Shown: piece by piece, positions 42,333-50,722 of the stretch
Layout: each line of letters begins with the position of its first letter
Position numbering within the stretch: position 1 is the stretch's first letter
Assembly (NCBI RefSeq): GCF_014636175.1
Contig: NZ_BMDW01000009.1
Location: forward strand, 1 to 64,000
Direction: 5' to 3'
Source: Sphingomonas psychrolutea
GTDB lineage: Bacteria > Pseudomonadota > Alphaproteobacteria > Sphingomonadales > Sphingomonadaceae
Length of the DNA: 64,000 nucleotides
Translations under genes and position numbers: made by a program
The notes under the pieces: generated by a model
What the model was told of the DNA's origin: nothing
What the model saw: only the letters and a program-made list of their open reading frames with translations
Database searches by the model: none

Positions 42333-42787
42333 GGTCTGTTATGTCTGATTCCCCCGCTACTCTCCGGGTTCGCCCATCCGAACAGGGCTTTACGCTGATC
42401 GAATTGATGGTCGTAATCGTTATTCTCGGCTTGCTCGCCGCGATCGTGACGTTCAACGTCCTGCCGCTCGGCGATCGCGGCAAGATCACCAAGGCCAAGG
42501 CCGATATCGCGACGATCGAAAGCGCGCTCGATCTCTACAAGCTGCAGAACGATGGCTATCCGACCACCACAGACGGCCTGCAAGCGCTCGTCTCGCCGCC
42601 GGCCGATGTCGACGCGTCAAAGTATCAGCGTGGCGGCTATATCAAGAAATTGCCTAACGATCCGTGGGGCCGCCCCTATCTCTACGCCGCGCCGGGCCAG
42701 CATGGCGAGGTCGATGTCTGGACACTTGGCGCCGATAAGAAAGAGGGCGGCGAGGGCCCCAATGCCGATATCGGCAGTTGGCAATAG
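42329..42787 (+). CDS. gspG: type II secretion major pseudopilin GspG
   Basis: Major pseudopilin, 152 aa. The prepilin leader ends in QG-FTLIELMVVIVILGLLAAI, with Gly at -1, Phe at +1 and Glu at +5. The calcium-site C-terminus GGYIKKLPNDPWGRPYLYAAP is typical. The start ATG overlaps the gspF stop (ATGA); an alternative ATG lies at 42341. Cleavage and methylation need a prepilin peptidase not in this cluster. Confidence 0.97.
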   Translation: MRSVMSDSPATLRVRPSEQGFTLIELMVVIVILGLLAAIVTFNVLPLGDRGKITKAKADIATIESALDLYKLQNDGYPTTTDGLQALVSPPADVDASKYQRGGYIKKLPNDPWGRPYLYAAPGQHGEVDVWTLGADKKEGGEGPNADIGSWQ

Positions 42788-43259
42788 CCCGTTCTTGACC
42801 CGATTTCGCGCCTCGATCGACGAACACGGTTTCACGCTGATCGAGCTGATGATCGTCGTTACGATCATCGGCCTGGCCAGCGCGGCGGTTGTGCTTGCCT
42901 TGCCCGATCCGCGCGGGCGGCTGACCGACGAGGCAGAGCGCTTCGCTGCACGCACCCGCGCCGCGCACGATCTTGCGATCGTTGGCGCGCAGCCGATCAG
43001 CGTGTGGGTGTCGGCGGGCGGCTATGGTTTCGACGAACGCCGCGACGGCGCGTGGGTCGCGATGGCCGAGCGTCCGCTCCGCGTGACGCAATGGAGCAAG
43101 GGCACCAGCGCCCAGCCAAGCGGGGAAAATAGCCGCGACCGTGTGTTGTTCGATCCGACCGGCATCGCCGACCGCCCGCTCGACGTTACGCTGGAGCGCT
43201 CGGATCAGACGATCGTCGTCCATGTCGGCACCGACGGCAAGGTGCGGATTGGTGGGTAA
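42762..43259 (+). CDS. gspH: type II secretion minor pseudopilin GspH
   Basis: Minor pseudopilin, 165 aa. A prepilin leader ends in HG-FTLIELMIVVTIIGLASAAV, followed by ARTRAAHDLAIVGAQPISVW and a beta-rich C-terminus. The start at 42762 overlaps gspG by 26 nt and is supported by AGGG upstream. TTG 42795 is the alternative, giving a shorter leader. Confidence 0.9.
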   Translation: MPISAVGNSPFLTRFRASIDEHGFTLIELMIVVTIIGLASAAVVLALPDPRGRLTDEAERFAARTRAAHDLAIVGAQPISVWVSAGGYGFDERRDGAWVAMAERPLRVTQWSKGTSAQPSGENSRDRVLFDPTGIADRPLDVTLERSDQTIVVHVGTDGKVRIGG

Positions 43260-43632
43260 GCCGTCGCGCCCGGAATACGGCTTCACGCTGATCGAAATGA
43301 TGGTCGCGCTCGCGGTGTTCAGCCTTGCCGCGCTCGCGCTGATCCGGCTCGAGGGCGCGACGATCCGCGGGGCGGGGACGCTCAATTCTACGCTGATGGC
43401 GCAGATCGTCGCGCGCAATATCGCGATCGAAGCGCTGACCGATGCGCGCGCGCCGACGATCGGCAGCGCGACCGGGGTCGAACAGAATGGTGGTCGCGCG
43501 TGGAGCTGGACCCGCGTGACGCAGCCGACCGGCGATAGCCGTATCCTGCGCATCGACGTGTCGGTGATGGATGCGAGCGGGCGCAACGCCGGGCACCTGA
43601 CGGTGGTGCGCGACGGGGTGACGAAGCAGTGA
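43252..43632 (+). CDS. gspI: type II secretion minor pseudopilin GspI
   Basis: Minor pseudopilin, 126 aa. The short leader GKPSRPEYG is cleaved before FTLIEMMVALAVFSLAALAL, followed by the GspI pattern ARNIAIEALTD...WSWTRVTQPT. Translation probably starts at GTG 43252 (or TTG 43249), overlapping gspH by 8 nt; no ATG is usable. Confidence 0.9.
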   Translation: MGKPSRPEYGFTLIEMMVALAVFSLAALALIRLEGATIRGAGTLNSTLMAQIVARNIAIEALTDARAPTIGSATGVEQNGGRAWSWTRVTQPTGDSRILRIDVSVMDASGRNAGHLTVVRDGVTKQ

Positions 43633-44267
43633 GCGCTTTGCCCGCCCGAACTACCTGCGAAAGTGGCTTCACGCTGATCGAAGTGATGATCTCGCTGCTG
43701 ATCTTCGGGCTGCTTGCGGCCGCGGGTGTTTCGCTCCTGTCCTTTGCCGTCCGCGCGCAAGGCGCGACGGGGGCGAAGCTCGAGCAGATCTCGGCGATGA
43801 ACCGGCTGTCGTCGATCCTCACCGCCGATCTGGCGCAGGCCGCGATCCGGCAGACGCGCGGGATGGGCGGCGAAGTGCTGCCCGTCTTTACCGGCGAATC
43901 GGGTGCTAATGGCAGTACGCTGCTCAGCTTCGTTCGTGCTGGCTGGAGCAATCTCGACGGAACGCGGCGCGCGTCCGAGCAGAAGGTCGAATACGCGATC
44001 ATCGACGGTGCGCTGGTGCGGATTGCCTATCCGATGCTCGACGGGGCAACCCCGCTGCCGCCGACCGCGATGCTCGACCATGTCCGGCAAGTGGCGCTGC
44101 GATATCGCATCGACGGCGCGTGGAGTGATCGCTGGACCAGCACGCCGCAATTCCCGGTCCCCGCGGCGATCGAGTTGCGCGTGCAACGCGATACTGGCGT
44201 CGAGACACGCCAGCTGTTCCTCGTCGGCACCGGGTACGGAAAGCGCGTCGATGCCCAAGCGCGCTGA
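43629..44267 (+). CDS. gspJ: type II secretion minor pseudopilin GspJ
   Basis: Minor pseudopilin, 212 aa. The leader ends in SG-FTLIEVMISLLIFGLLAAAG. The body shows SAMNRLSSILTADLAQA and LDHVRQVALRYRIDGAWSDRW, usual for GspJ. It begins with GTG in a GTGA overlap with gspI. It works with GspI and GspK at the pseudopilus tip. Confidence 0.94.
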   Translation: MSALPARTTCESGFTLIEVMISLLIFGLLAAAGVSLLSFAVRAQGATGAKLEQISAMNRLSSILTADLAQAAIRQTRGMGGEVLPVFTGESGANGSTLLSFVRAGWSNLDGTRRASEQKVEYAIIDGALVRIAYPMLDGATPLPPTAMLDHVRQVALRYRIDGAWSDRWTSTPQFPVPAAIELRVQRDTGVETRQLFLVGTGYGKRVDAQAR

Positions 44268-45240
44268 TCGTCCCTCCGAGCGCGGGGCCGCGCTGCTTAC
44301 GGTGCTGCTGCTCGTCGCGGTGATCGCGGTGTTGGCCGGGACCGCGCTCGAAAAGCTGCGGCTGGCAACAAGGCTCGGCGGCAATGCGGTCGCGCTCGAT
44401 CAGGCGCGCGCTTACTCCTTCGCCGCCGAAACGCTGGCGGTCGTCAAAGTGACCGACCTATTGCTGAAGGCCGAGAATCGGGTCACGCTGCAAGGCGGAT
44501 GGAGCGGCAAACCGATCCCGTTGCCAATCCCCAACGGCACCGCGACTGCGATGGTCGTCGATGGCGGGAATTGCTTCAACCTCAACAGCCTGGTCGTCGA
44601 GACCGGGCCCGGCGTGTATGCATCATTTACCCCCGCGCGCGTGCAGTTCGCGCGGCTGATCCGCCTAGTCGATCCGGCTGCGCGCTCCCCCGACGCGATT
44701 GCGGCCGCCGCCTCTGACTGGATCGACAGCGACAGCGATGCGATCCAGGACGGCGCGGAGGACGGCGCTTATGGCGGCGGCAAGCAAGGGTATCGCACTG
44801 GCAACACGCTGATGAGCGACCCGAGTGAGTTGCGCGCGGTCGCTGGGGTATCGCGCGTCGACTATGACAAGCTCCGCCCATGGATCTGCGCCTTGCCCAA
44901 GGCCGCGCCATCGAAGATCAACGTCAACACGATCCTGCCCGAGCAAGCACCGTTGCTGGCGATGCTCCGCCCGAATCTTTCGATAGAGGCGGTTCGGCAA
45001 GGATTGCTGCGCCGTCCCCCGCAGGGGTTCAACACGACCAGCGCCTTCTGGTCACAGGCCATCATCACCGGAGCAGGCTCGTCGGATGATGCAGCGGGGC
45101 AGACCGACATCAAGACCGTGTGGTTCTCGCTGCAAGTCGATGTCGCGCTGAACGGGGCGATCCTGCAACAAACCGGGCTGATCGATGCATCGGCCCTTCC
45201 CGCGCGGCTCGTATCGCGGCAATGGGGCGAGCGAACATGA
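44251..45240 (+). CDS. gspK: type II secretion minor pseudopilin GspK
   Basis: Large tip pseudopilin, 329 aa. The leader ends ERG-AALLTVLLLVAVIAVLAG; Ala rather than Phe at +1 and no Glu at +5 are typical of GspK. The helical insert carries DWIDSDSDAIQDGAED (calcium-binding region) and INVNTILPEQAPLLAML. It overlaps gspJ by 17 nt and gspL by ATGA. Confidence 0.95.
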   Translation: MPKRADRPSERGAALLTVLLLVAVIAVLAGTALEKLRLATRLGGNAVALDQARAYSFAAETLAVVKVTDLLLKAENRVTLQGGWSGKPIPLPIPNGTATAMVVDGGNCFNLNSLVVETGPGVYASFTPARVQFARLIRLVDPAARSPDAIAAAASDWIDSDSDAIQDGAEDGAYGGGKQGYRTGNTLMSDPSELRAVAGVSRVDYDKLRPWICALPKAAPSKINVNTILPEQAPLLAMLRPNLSIEAVRQGLLRRPPQGFNTTSAFWSQAIITGAGSSDDAAGQTDIKTVWFSLQVDVALNGAILQQTGLIDASALPARLVSRQWGERT

Positions 45241-46334
45241 GCGATACTCTCGTCCTCTTTCTGCCGACGCACGATGTGCCGTGGCGCTGGCTGCGCATCG
45301 CCGACAATGTCGTGGCTGCGCGTGGCGAGGGATTCCCGACTTTGCCTGCGGAAAGCGAGGATTCGCACGTTGCGGTCGTGCCCGCTGATGCGGTGACGTT
45401 GCACTGGGCCGAACTGCCCGATCGCTCGCTCGCGCAATCGGTGACGGCGGCACGGATGCTCGCCGCCGACGCCAGCGCGACCCCGATCGGCGAGCTCCAC
45501 GTCGCGGTCGGGCGTGAGGGCACCAATCTGGAACGCCCGATCGGCGTGGTCGCCACCACCCAGATGCAAGCGTGGCTCGCCGAGCTTGCCGCCAATGGCA
45601 TCGATCCCGAACTTGTGCTGCCCGCCCCGATGCTGCTCCCGCGCCCCGACTCCGGCTATCTTCGCGCCGATCTTGGCGGGGAAGGCGTGGTGCGCGGGCC
45701 GACCAGCGGTTTTGCCGATGAAGCGCGGCTGACCGAACTCATCACCGGCGGGGCAGCACCAGAGGTGATGCCGCGCGAGGCGCTGGAGGCAGCGATCGTC
45801 GCCGCCGTCGCCACGCCGTCGCTTGATTTACGGCAGGGCGCCTTCGCGCGACGCACCTCTATCGGCGTCGATTGGGGGCTGATTCGTCGGCTCGGCTGGT
45901 TGAGCGTGGCGATCTTCGCAGTCACCCTTCTCATCACGTTGGTGCAGGTACTGATCTATTCCAGTGCCGCAGACGAACTCGAACGCCGCGCCGACCTCCT
46001 CGCGCGCACCGGCATTTCGCGCGGTGAGGCAGTCAGCGATGCCGACCGGCAATTGACCGCGCGGATCGAGCGGCTGCGCGGTGGCGGCATGGGCTTCAGC
46101 CGCACTGCCGCCGCCGTGTTTGGGGCGATCCGCGCGACGCCAGGAACCGAGGTACGCACGCTCTCCTTCGATCCGGCGGGCGCGATGCGCGTGACGGTCG
46201 GGGTGCAGAACGAAGGGCAGATCCTGCAGCTTCAGCGCAGCCTCGACGCCGCTGGTTTTGACGCAACGCCGATGGGACAATTCCAGTCGAGCAGCGGCCG
46301 CCTCTCCGGGGATATCATGGTGAAGCCACGATGA
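45237..46334 (+). CDS. gspL: type II secretion protein GspL
   Basis: Inner-membrane protein anchoring GspE, 365 aa. An actin-like cytoplasmic part occupies about 1-210, one transmembrane helix lies near 220-242 (LSVAIFAVTLLITLVQVLIY), and a ferredoxin-like periplasmic domain follows (VRTLSFDPAGAMRVTVGVQN). The start MSDTLVLFLP overlaps the gspK stop in ATGA. Confidence 0.93.
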   Translation: MSDTLVLFLPTHDVPWRWLRIADNVVAARGEGFPTLPAESEDSHVAVVPADAVTLHWAELPDRSLAQSVTAARMLAADASATPIGELHVAVGREGTNLERPIGVVATTQMQAWLAELAANGIDPELVLPAPMLLPRPDSGYLRADLGGEGVVRGPTSGFADEARLTELITGGAAPEVMPREALEAAIVAAVATPSLDLRQGAFARRTSIGVDWGLIRRLGWLSVAIFAVTLLITLVQVLIYSSAADELERRADLLARTGISRGEAVSDADRQLTARIERLRGGGMGFSRTAAAVFGAIRATPGTEVRTLSFDPAGAMRVTVGVQNEGQILQLQRSLDAAGFDATPMGQFQSSSGRLSGDIMVKPR

Positions 46335-46807
46335 CCGAGCAACTTCTGAGCTGGTACCGCGCGCGGTCCCAACGTGAGCAATATATGGTGCTGGGGGGAG
46401 GCGTCGCGGTCCTTCTGGCCTTCGCGTATTTTCTGATCGTGCCGCTCAGCGACGCGCTCGCCTCAGCCAAGGCGCGGCATGCCGATGCGGTGATCGCGCT
46501 GGGCGAAACGCAAGTCCGCGTCGATGCGGTCAAGCAGATGCAGGCCGACCGCGCCGCGCCGCTCGAGGGACCGTTCGAATCGGTAATCCGCGCGCGCGCT
46601 AACGATGCCGGTTTCGCGCTGACCAACGTCACCCCGCAGGGCAGCGACCGCGTCGCGATTGCGATCGCTTCGGCGCGCCCCGGCGCGCTGATCGGCTGGA
46701 TCGCGGGACTCGAATCGTCGGGCGTGCTGATCGACCAGCTCGCCACGACCGACAATGGCGACCGCACCGTCGCGGTGCAGATGACCGTGAAGGCGCAAGG
46801 CCAATGA
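46331..46807 (+). CDS. gspM: type II secretion protein GspM
   Basis: Inner-membrane protein, 158 aa, partner of GspL. The short cytoplasmic WYRARSQREQYMVLGGG is followed by a transmembrane helix (about 22-40), a coiled-coil and a ferredoxin-like end (SGVLIDQLATTDNGDRTVAV). It is coupled to both neighbours by ATGA overlaps. Confidence 0.92.
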   Translation: MTEQLLSWYRARSQREQYMVLGGGVAVLLAFAYFLIVPLSDALASAKARHADAVIALGETQVRVDAVKQMQADRAAPLEGPFESVIRARANDAGFALTNVTPQGSDRVAIAIASARPGALIGWIAGLESSGVLIDQLATTDNGDRTVAVQMTVKAQGQ

Positions 46808-47529
46808 CACGCTTTCGCCTCGCGACGGGTCCGCTTGCGTTGTTCGGCGCGGTTTTCGTGATCGCGCTCATTGTCTTGTTGCCGCTCAGGCTGGTGCTCG
46901 GCCAATTCGATCTCGCCCGCACCGGCTTCGCCGCGCGCGAGGCGACCGGCAGCGTGTGGTTCGGCGCAGTGCGTGAAGCGGGGGTCGGCAGCATCGCGCT
47001 GGGTGATCTCGGCGCGGCGCTGTCGCCCTGGCCGCTGTTCGTGGGACGCGCGCGAGTCGATCTTGCGGGGCATTCGACCAGCACGACGCGCGCGGTGCAT
47101 GGCGCGGTCAGCGTGTCGCGGCACAGCATCGGCGTGGACGACATGACGGCGGTGTTGACGGGCGGAGCGGTGTTCGCGCGCTTCCCGGTCAGCGGGCTCG
47201 ATCTCGACGATGTCAGCGTACGCTTCACCGATGGCAATTGCGACATGGCCGAGGGGCGCGTGAAAGCGACATTGGGGCGCGACATTGCCGGAATCAACCT
47301 CGCGCAGGGCCTGTCGGGTACGGCGCGCTGCGATGGTGGTGCGCTGCTCTTGCCGCTCGCCAGCCAGTCGGGAACCGAACAGGCGCTGGTGCGACTCTGG
47401 CAAACGGGACGTTTCCGTGCGGAACTGACCGTCAGGCCGACCGACCCCACCGCGGTGCAACAATTGGAGCTGAGCGGATTTCAACCAACGGCGCGCGGCC
47501 ACGTCCTCACCGTCGAAGGCAAATTCTGA
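46804..47529 (+). CDS. gspN: type II secretion protein GspN
   Basis: A 241-aa membrane-anchored protein with an N-terminal helix (about 10-32) and a beta-rich periplasmic body (ATGSVWFGAVREAGVGSIAL, LSPWPLFVGRARVDL). GspN is an accessory component of uncertain role, missing in many type II systems. It is the last gene of the cluster, overlapping gspM by ATGA. Confidence 0.88.
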   Translation: MTRFRLATGPLALFGAVFVIALIVLLPLRLVLGQFDLARTGFAAREATGSVWFGAVREAGVGSIALGDLGAALSPWPLFVGRARVDLAGHSTSTTRAVHGAVSVSRHSIGVDDMTAVLTGGAVFARFPVSGLDLDDVSVRFTDGNCDMAEGRVKATLGRDIAGINLAQGLSGTARCDGGALLLPLASQSGTEQALVRLWQTGRFRAELTVRPTDPTAVQQLELSGFQPTARGHVLTVEGKF

Positions 47530-47539
47530 CGCTCCATTC

Positions 47540-47568
47540 TTGACGCTGGCCCCTGCGGACGGCTAGGG
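47540..47568 (+). promoter_or_regulatory. putative promoter of tRNA-His
   Basis: TTGACG and CTAGGG separated by 17 bp, ending 14 nt before the tRNA. The -10 resembles the CTATAG of the tRNA-Asn promoter candidate in this window. Confidence 0.5.
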
Positions 47569-47581
47569 GCGCATGCTCTGC

Positions 47582-47659
47582 GGCGATCGTAGTTCAATTG
47601 GTTAGAGCGTCGGCTTGTGATGCCGGATGTTGCGGGTTCAAGTCCCGTCGGTCGCCCCA
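47582..47659 (+). tRNA. tRNA-His(GTG)
   Basis: The extra G-1 (47582) opposite C73 typical of tRNA-His is encoded. Acceptor GCGATCG/CGGTCGC, anticodon stem TCGGC/GCCGG with loop TTGTGAT (anticodon GTG), T arm GCGGG-TTCAAGT-CCCGT, encoded CCA. Confidence 0.96.
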
Positions 47660-47688
47660 CTTCTTTTTCAGCCAGGACATCAAACATC

Positions 47689-48738
47689 GTGACGACCGGA
47701 TGGGGCTTCGCCGATTTCGACGATCATGAGGGCGTGCACCTCTTCACCGACCCGTCCTCGGGTCTGCGCGCTGTCATCGCAATCCACTCGACCAAGCTCG
47801 GGCCGGCGGCGGGCGGCGTGCGTTTCTGGCATTATGCCGATAGCGACCGCGCGATCACCGATGCGCTGCGCCTGTCGCGCGGGATGAGCTTCAAGAATGC
47901 GATGGCGGGTCTACCGATGGGCGGCGGCAAAGGGGTCGTGCTGGCAGCGAACCCCGGCGACGCGATTACCCCGGCGCAACTCGAAGCGTTCGGCCGCGCG
48001 GTCGAATCGCTTGGCGGGCGCTATGTGACGGCCGAGGATGTCGGCATGTCCGAAGCGAGCATGAAGACGATTGCGACGATGACCAAGCATGTGTCGGGCC
48101 TGCCCGTGGCGGCGGGCAGTGCAGGTGGCGATCCAGGGCCTTCGACGTCGATGGGCGTCTACCTCGGCGTCAAGGCGGCGGCGCAGCGCGGGCTGGGCGC
48201 GAGCGACATGAAAGGCGTGCATGTCGCGATCCAGGGCGTCGGCAGCGTTGGTGGTGGTTTGGCACGCTTGCTTGCGAAAGACGGCGCGCGCTTGACGCTG
48301 GCGGACGTCAATGCCGACCGCGCGCGGGCGCTGGCCGACGAACTCGGCGCGGAGACGGTTGCGGCTGATGCGATTCTCGGGATCGCGGCCGATGTGGTCA
48401 GCCCCAACGCGCTCGGCGCGATCCTGACGCCCGATTCGATCGCGGCGCTGCGTACGACGGTCGTGGCGGGTGGCGCCAACAATCAGCTCGAAACCACGGC
48501 GGAGGGTGCAGCGCTGCAAGCATGCGGGATCCTCTATGCGCCCGATTACGTCATCAACGCCGGCGGCATCATCAATGTCGGTCTGGAATATCTGGGTCTT
48601 GGCGACCGCGCCGAAGTCGAGGCGCGGATCGCGCGCATCCCCGAGCGGCTGATCGAAGTGTGGGACGAAAGCGACCGCACCGGTGCGCCCGCGTCCGACG
48701 TCGCCGATTCGATCGCCCGTCGCCTGATCGGGCGTTAA
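47689..48738 (+). CDS. Leu/Phe/Val-type amino-acid dehydrogenase
   Basis: NAD-dependent oxidative deaminase of the Glu/Leu/Phe/Val family, 349 aa. The substrate-site motif GGGKGVV is at about 81-87 (LPMGGGKGVVLA), the catalytic Asp in TAEDVGM, and the Rossmann motif GVGSVGGGL near 183-191. Close in length to leucine/phenylalanine dehydrogenases, so branched-chain or aromatic substrates are likely; the exact one is open. It starts at GTG 47689, only 29 nt after tRNA-His, and the frame further upstream lies in the tRNA. Its stop overlaps that of the convergent HAD gene. Confidence 0.93.
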   Translation: MTTGWGFADFDDHEGVHLFTDPSSGLRAVIAIHSTKLGPAAGGVRFWHYADSDRAITDALRLSRGMSFKNAMAGLPMGGGKGVVLAANPGDAITPAQLEAFGRAVESLGGRYVTAEDVGMSEASMKTIATMTKHVSGLPVAAGSAGGDPGPSTSMGVYLGVKAAAQRGLGASDMKGVHVAIQGVGSVGGGLARLLAKDGARLTLADVNADRARALADELGAETVAADAILGIAADVVSPNALGAILTPDSIAALRTTVVAGGANNQLETTAEGAALQACGILYAPDYVINAGGIINVGLEYLGLGDRAEVEARIARIPERLIEVWDESDRTGAPASDVADSIARRLIGR

Positions 48739-49487
48739 CGCACCGCTAGACACGCGACCATCGCGCTAACCGCGGTGATCGTCTCCTCGACATCGCGCAC
48801 CTTCAGCGTGTCCATGCCGGCCGCGCGCACCGCATCGTCATTGCCGCCGGGGTAAATCGCGTCGCCGAGAAACATCATGTCGGCGGTGCCAATGCCCGAA
48901 TGTTCGGACAGCCGACGCATCGCATAAGCCTTGTCGATGCCAGCATGGGTGATGTCGAGCGAGGTCGAGCCGCCGATATTGACCGATAGATCGGGCAAGG
49001 CGGCGCGCAGCGACACTTGCAGCGCCTTGCGCTTGGCGAAATCCGGGTCCCACGCCTTCTTGGCATCGAGCGGCGCTTCCTGGCCAAGGCCAGAGAAGGT
49101 GATCTGGCTGCCGCGATCTTCGACGCGTTCGCCCCAGATCCGTTCATCGGCGAGCCCCGCCGTCTGCAGCGCTTTGTCGATCGCGTGCAGGATGTGATCG
49201 CGCTCGGCGGGTTCGAAGATCTCGGCGTAGATCGCGTGCCAGCGATCCGCTTCGAACCGGTACAATTTGGTTCCGGTCGTTGGCATGATGAACAGATACT
49301 CGACCGGAGCGCCCGGCGGGATCGCCGCGATCACCTGCTTTTCGAATTGCGGCCAGTCGCCGCCTGAAATGACCGCCACGGCTACCCGATCGAGCAATTT
49401 GCCGAGCAGCCCCGCCATGTCGGCGCCGATCTTCTGCTTGCTCTCGGCCAGCGTTCCGTCGAGGTCGAAGGCGATCAGCTTCTTCAT
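48735..49487 (-). CDS. HAD-family (phosphomannomutase-like) phosphatase
   Basis: A 250-aa HAD hydrolase. The nucleophile motif FDLDGTLAES is at residues 7-16. VISGGDWPQF, SQITFSGLGQEAP and the Lys in IDKAYAMRRL are present, followed by the acidic FLGDAIYPGGNDDAV. The cap type and the ITFSG segment resemble eukaryotic-type phosphomannomutases, which interconvert mannose 6- and 1-phosphate. A sugar phosphatase is the alternative. The start MKKLIAFDLDG is clear. Confidence 0.88.
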   Translation of the reverse strand: MKKLIAFDLDGTLAESKQKIGADMAGLLGKLLDRVAVAVISGGDWPQFEKQVIAAIPPGAPVEYLFIMPTTGTKLYRFEADRWHAIYAEIFEPAERDHILHAIDKALQTAGLADERIWGERVEDRGSQITFSGLGQEAPLDAKKAWDPDFAKRKALQVSLRAALPDLSVNIGGSTSLDITHAGIDKAYAMRRLSEHSGIGTADMMFLGDAIYPGGNDDAVRAAGMDTLKVRDVEETITAVSAMVACLAVR

Positions 49488-49602
49488 GTGCGGTTCCCAA
49501 ATAAACGTTTCGCTGCCAACGCGCCGGACGTGCGACGGTTGCACTTATGCCCGTCGACAAAATCGCTTACGGTGTTTCGATGTTCGTACCGTCCCTCGCG
49601 CC

Positions 49603-50220
49603 ATGAGCGGCTGGATATCACTGGCGCTGATCGCGCTTCTCGCCGCCTTCGGCTTGTGGTGCGCCGGAGTCGCGCGACCGTTGTGGGGCTTTGTCGCGGC
49701 GGCAGTGTTGCTCGGCGCGAGCGGCTATGCGCTCCAGCAGCATGCCAACCTGACGGGCCATTCGGCTGTCGCCGGACGCGAGCCGGTCGTGATCGACCCG
49801 GCATCGACGGCGTTGCGCGCGGCGATGCTCGGGCAATTTACCGGCGACGGCGCGTTTCTCGTCGCGTCCGATGCGCTGATGCGCAGCGGCAGTCGTACCA
49901 GCGGGACCAAGGTCGTACTGCTGGGCCTCAACACCTATCCGCGCAGCCTGACGCTATGGACCGGCGCGGGCACCGCGCTCGCGCAGCATGACGGCGAGGT
50001 TTCGCCCGCTGCGCGCTTCGCCTTTGATCAGGCGACGCGGCTCGCACCCGAACATCCCGCGCCACCTTACTTTCGCGGGCTTGCCTATGCCGAGACCGGA
50101 GATTTTCTTAAGGCGCGACGCTATTGGGCGCGCGCGCTTGCGCTATCGCCGCGCGAGGCTGGGTATCGCCGCGATATTGCCGAGCAACTCGCGACGCTCG
50201 ACGCCATGACGGCCGAGTAG
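49603..50220 (+). CDS. membrane-anchored TPR protein (CcmH/CycH-like)
   Basis: A 205-aa protein with two N-terminal membrane helices (about 1-22 and 27-42: LALIALLAAFGLWCAGVA, LWGFVAAAVLLGASGYAL) and TPR-like helices (LWTGAGTALAQHDGEVSPAA, PAPPYFRGLAYAETGDFLKA). The layout resembles CcmI/CycH-type apocytochrome chaperones, but no other ccm gene is adjacent. A general TPR scaffold remains possible. It is followed by a hairpin at 50233. Confidence 0.82.
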   Translation: MSGWISLALIALLAAFGLWCAGVARPLWGFVAAAVLLGASGYALQQHANLTGHSAVAGREPVVIDPASTALRAAMLGQFTGDGAFLVASDALMRSGSRTSGTKVVLLGLNTYPRSLTLWTGAGTALAQHDGEVSPAARFAFDQATRLAPEHPAPPYFRGLAYAETGDFLKARRYWARALALSPREAGYRRDIAEQLATLDAMTAE

Positions 50221-50225
50221 CGTCA

Positions 50226-50258
50226 CGAAAAAGGGCGCTCCCCGCATGGGAAGCGCCC
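50226..50258 (-). terminator. terminator after small lipoprotein gene
   Basis: GGGCGCT-C-CCC and GGG-A-AGCGCCC (50233-50258) pair with one mismatch around loop GCAT. On the minus strand the stem is followed by TTTTT (50232-50228). It can also stop readthrough from the TPR gene. Confidence 0.75.
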
Positions 50259-50296
50259 GATTTGGTCAGGGCAGGGCACAACGCCCCACGACTGGC

Positions 50297-50566
50297 TTAC
50301 TTGGTAACGTTGTCGGCCTTGGCCTCGCCCGCATCACGGACGTTGTCGGCGGTGTCGCGCATCGCGTCAGCCTTATTTTCCATCATGTCAGACGCCATCG
50401 CGTTGGACGAATTGTCGGCCATTTGGTCCATCGCCGACGCGCTGTTGTCGATCCCGTCGGCCATCATGTCGGCGTTGTTTTCGATGGCGGCAGCTTCAGG
50501 GTTCTTGTTGCACGCGGCGAGTGAAACCAGGCCAGCGGCGACGAGAACAAGAACGATCTTCTTCAT
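50297..50566 (-). CDS. small Met/Asn/Ala-rich lipoprotein
   Basis: An 89-aa lipoprotein. The leader MKKIVLVLVAAGLVSLAAC has a clean lipobox. The mature part is acidic and helical, with repeated NNADMMADGIDN / DQMADNSSNAM / DAMRDTADN units. The function is unknown; similar small lipoproteins occur in sphingomonads. GGGAGC precedes the ATG. An intrinsic terminator follows. Confidence 0.88.
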   Translation of the reverse strand: MKKIVLVLVAAGLVSLAACNKNPEAAAIENNADMMADGIDNSASAMDQMADNSSNAMASDMMENKADAMRDTADNVRDAGEAKADNVTK

Positions 50567-50722
50567 GCAATTGCTCCCAAGCAATAGATAGGGTTCGAAG
50601 CAGTCCACTGCCGCCGCGAAGTTCGGTGGCATAGCGTCCTGCTTGGGTGCGTCAATCACCAAACCGCCGCAAAGTTCCCAATTCGCCACGGTTTCGCCGT
50701 ATTTGCGACGGGGTGAGTTTGA

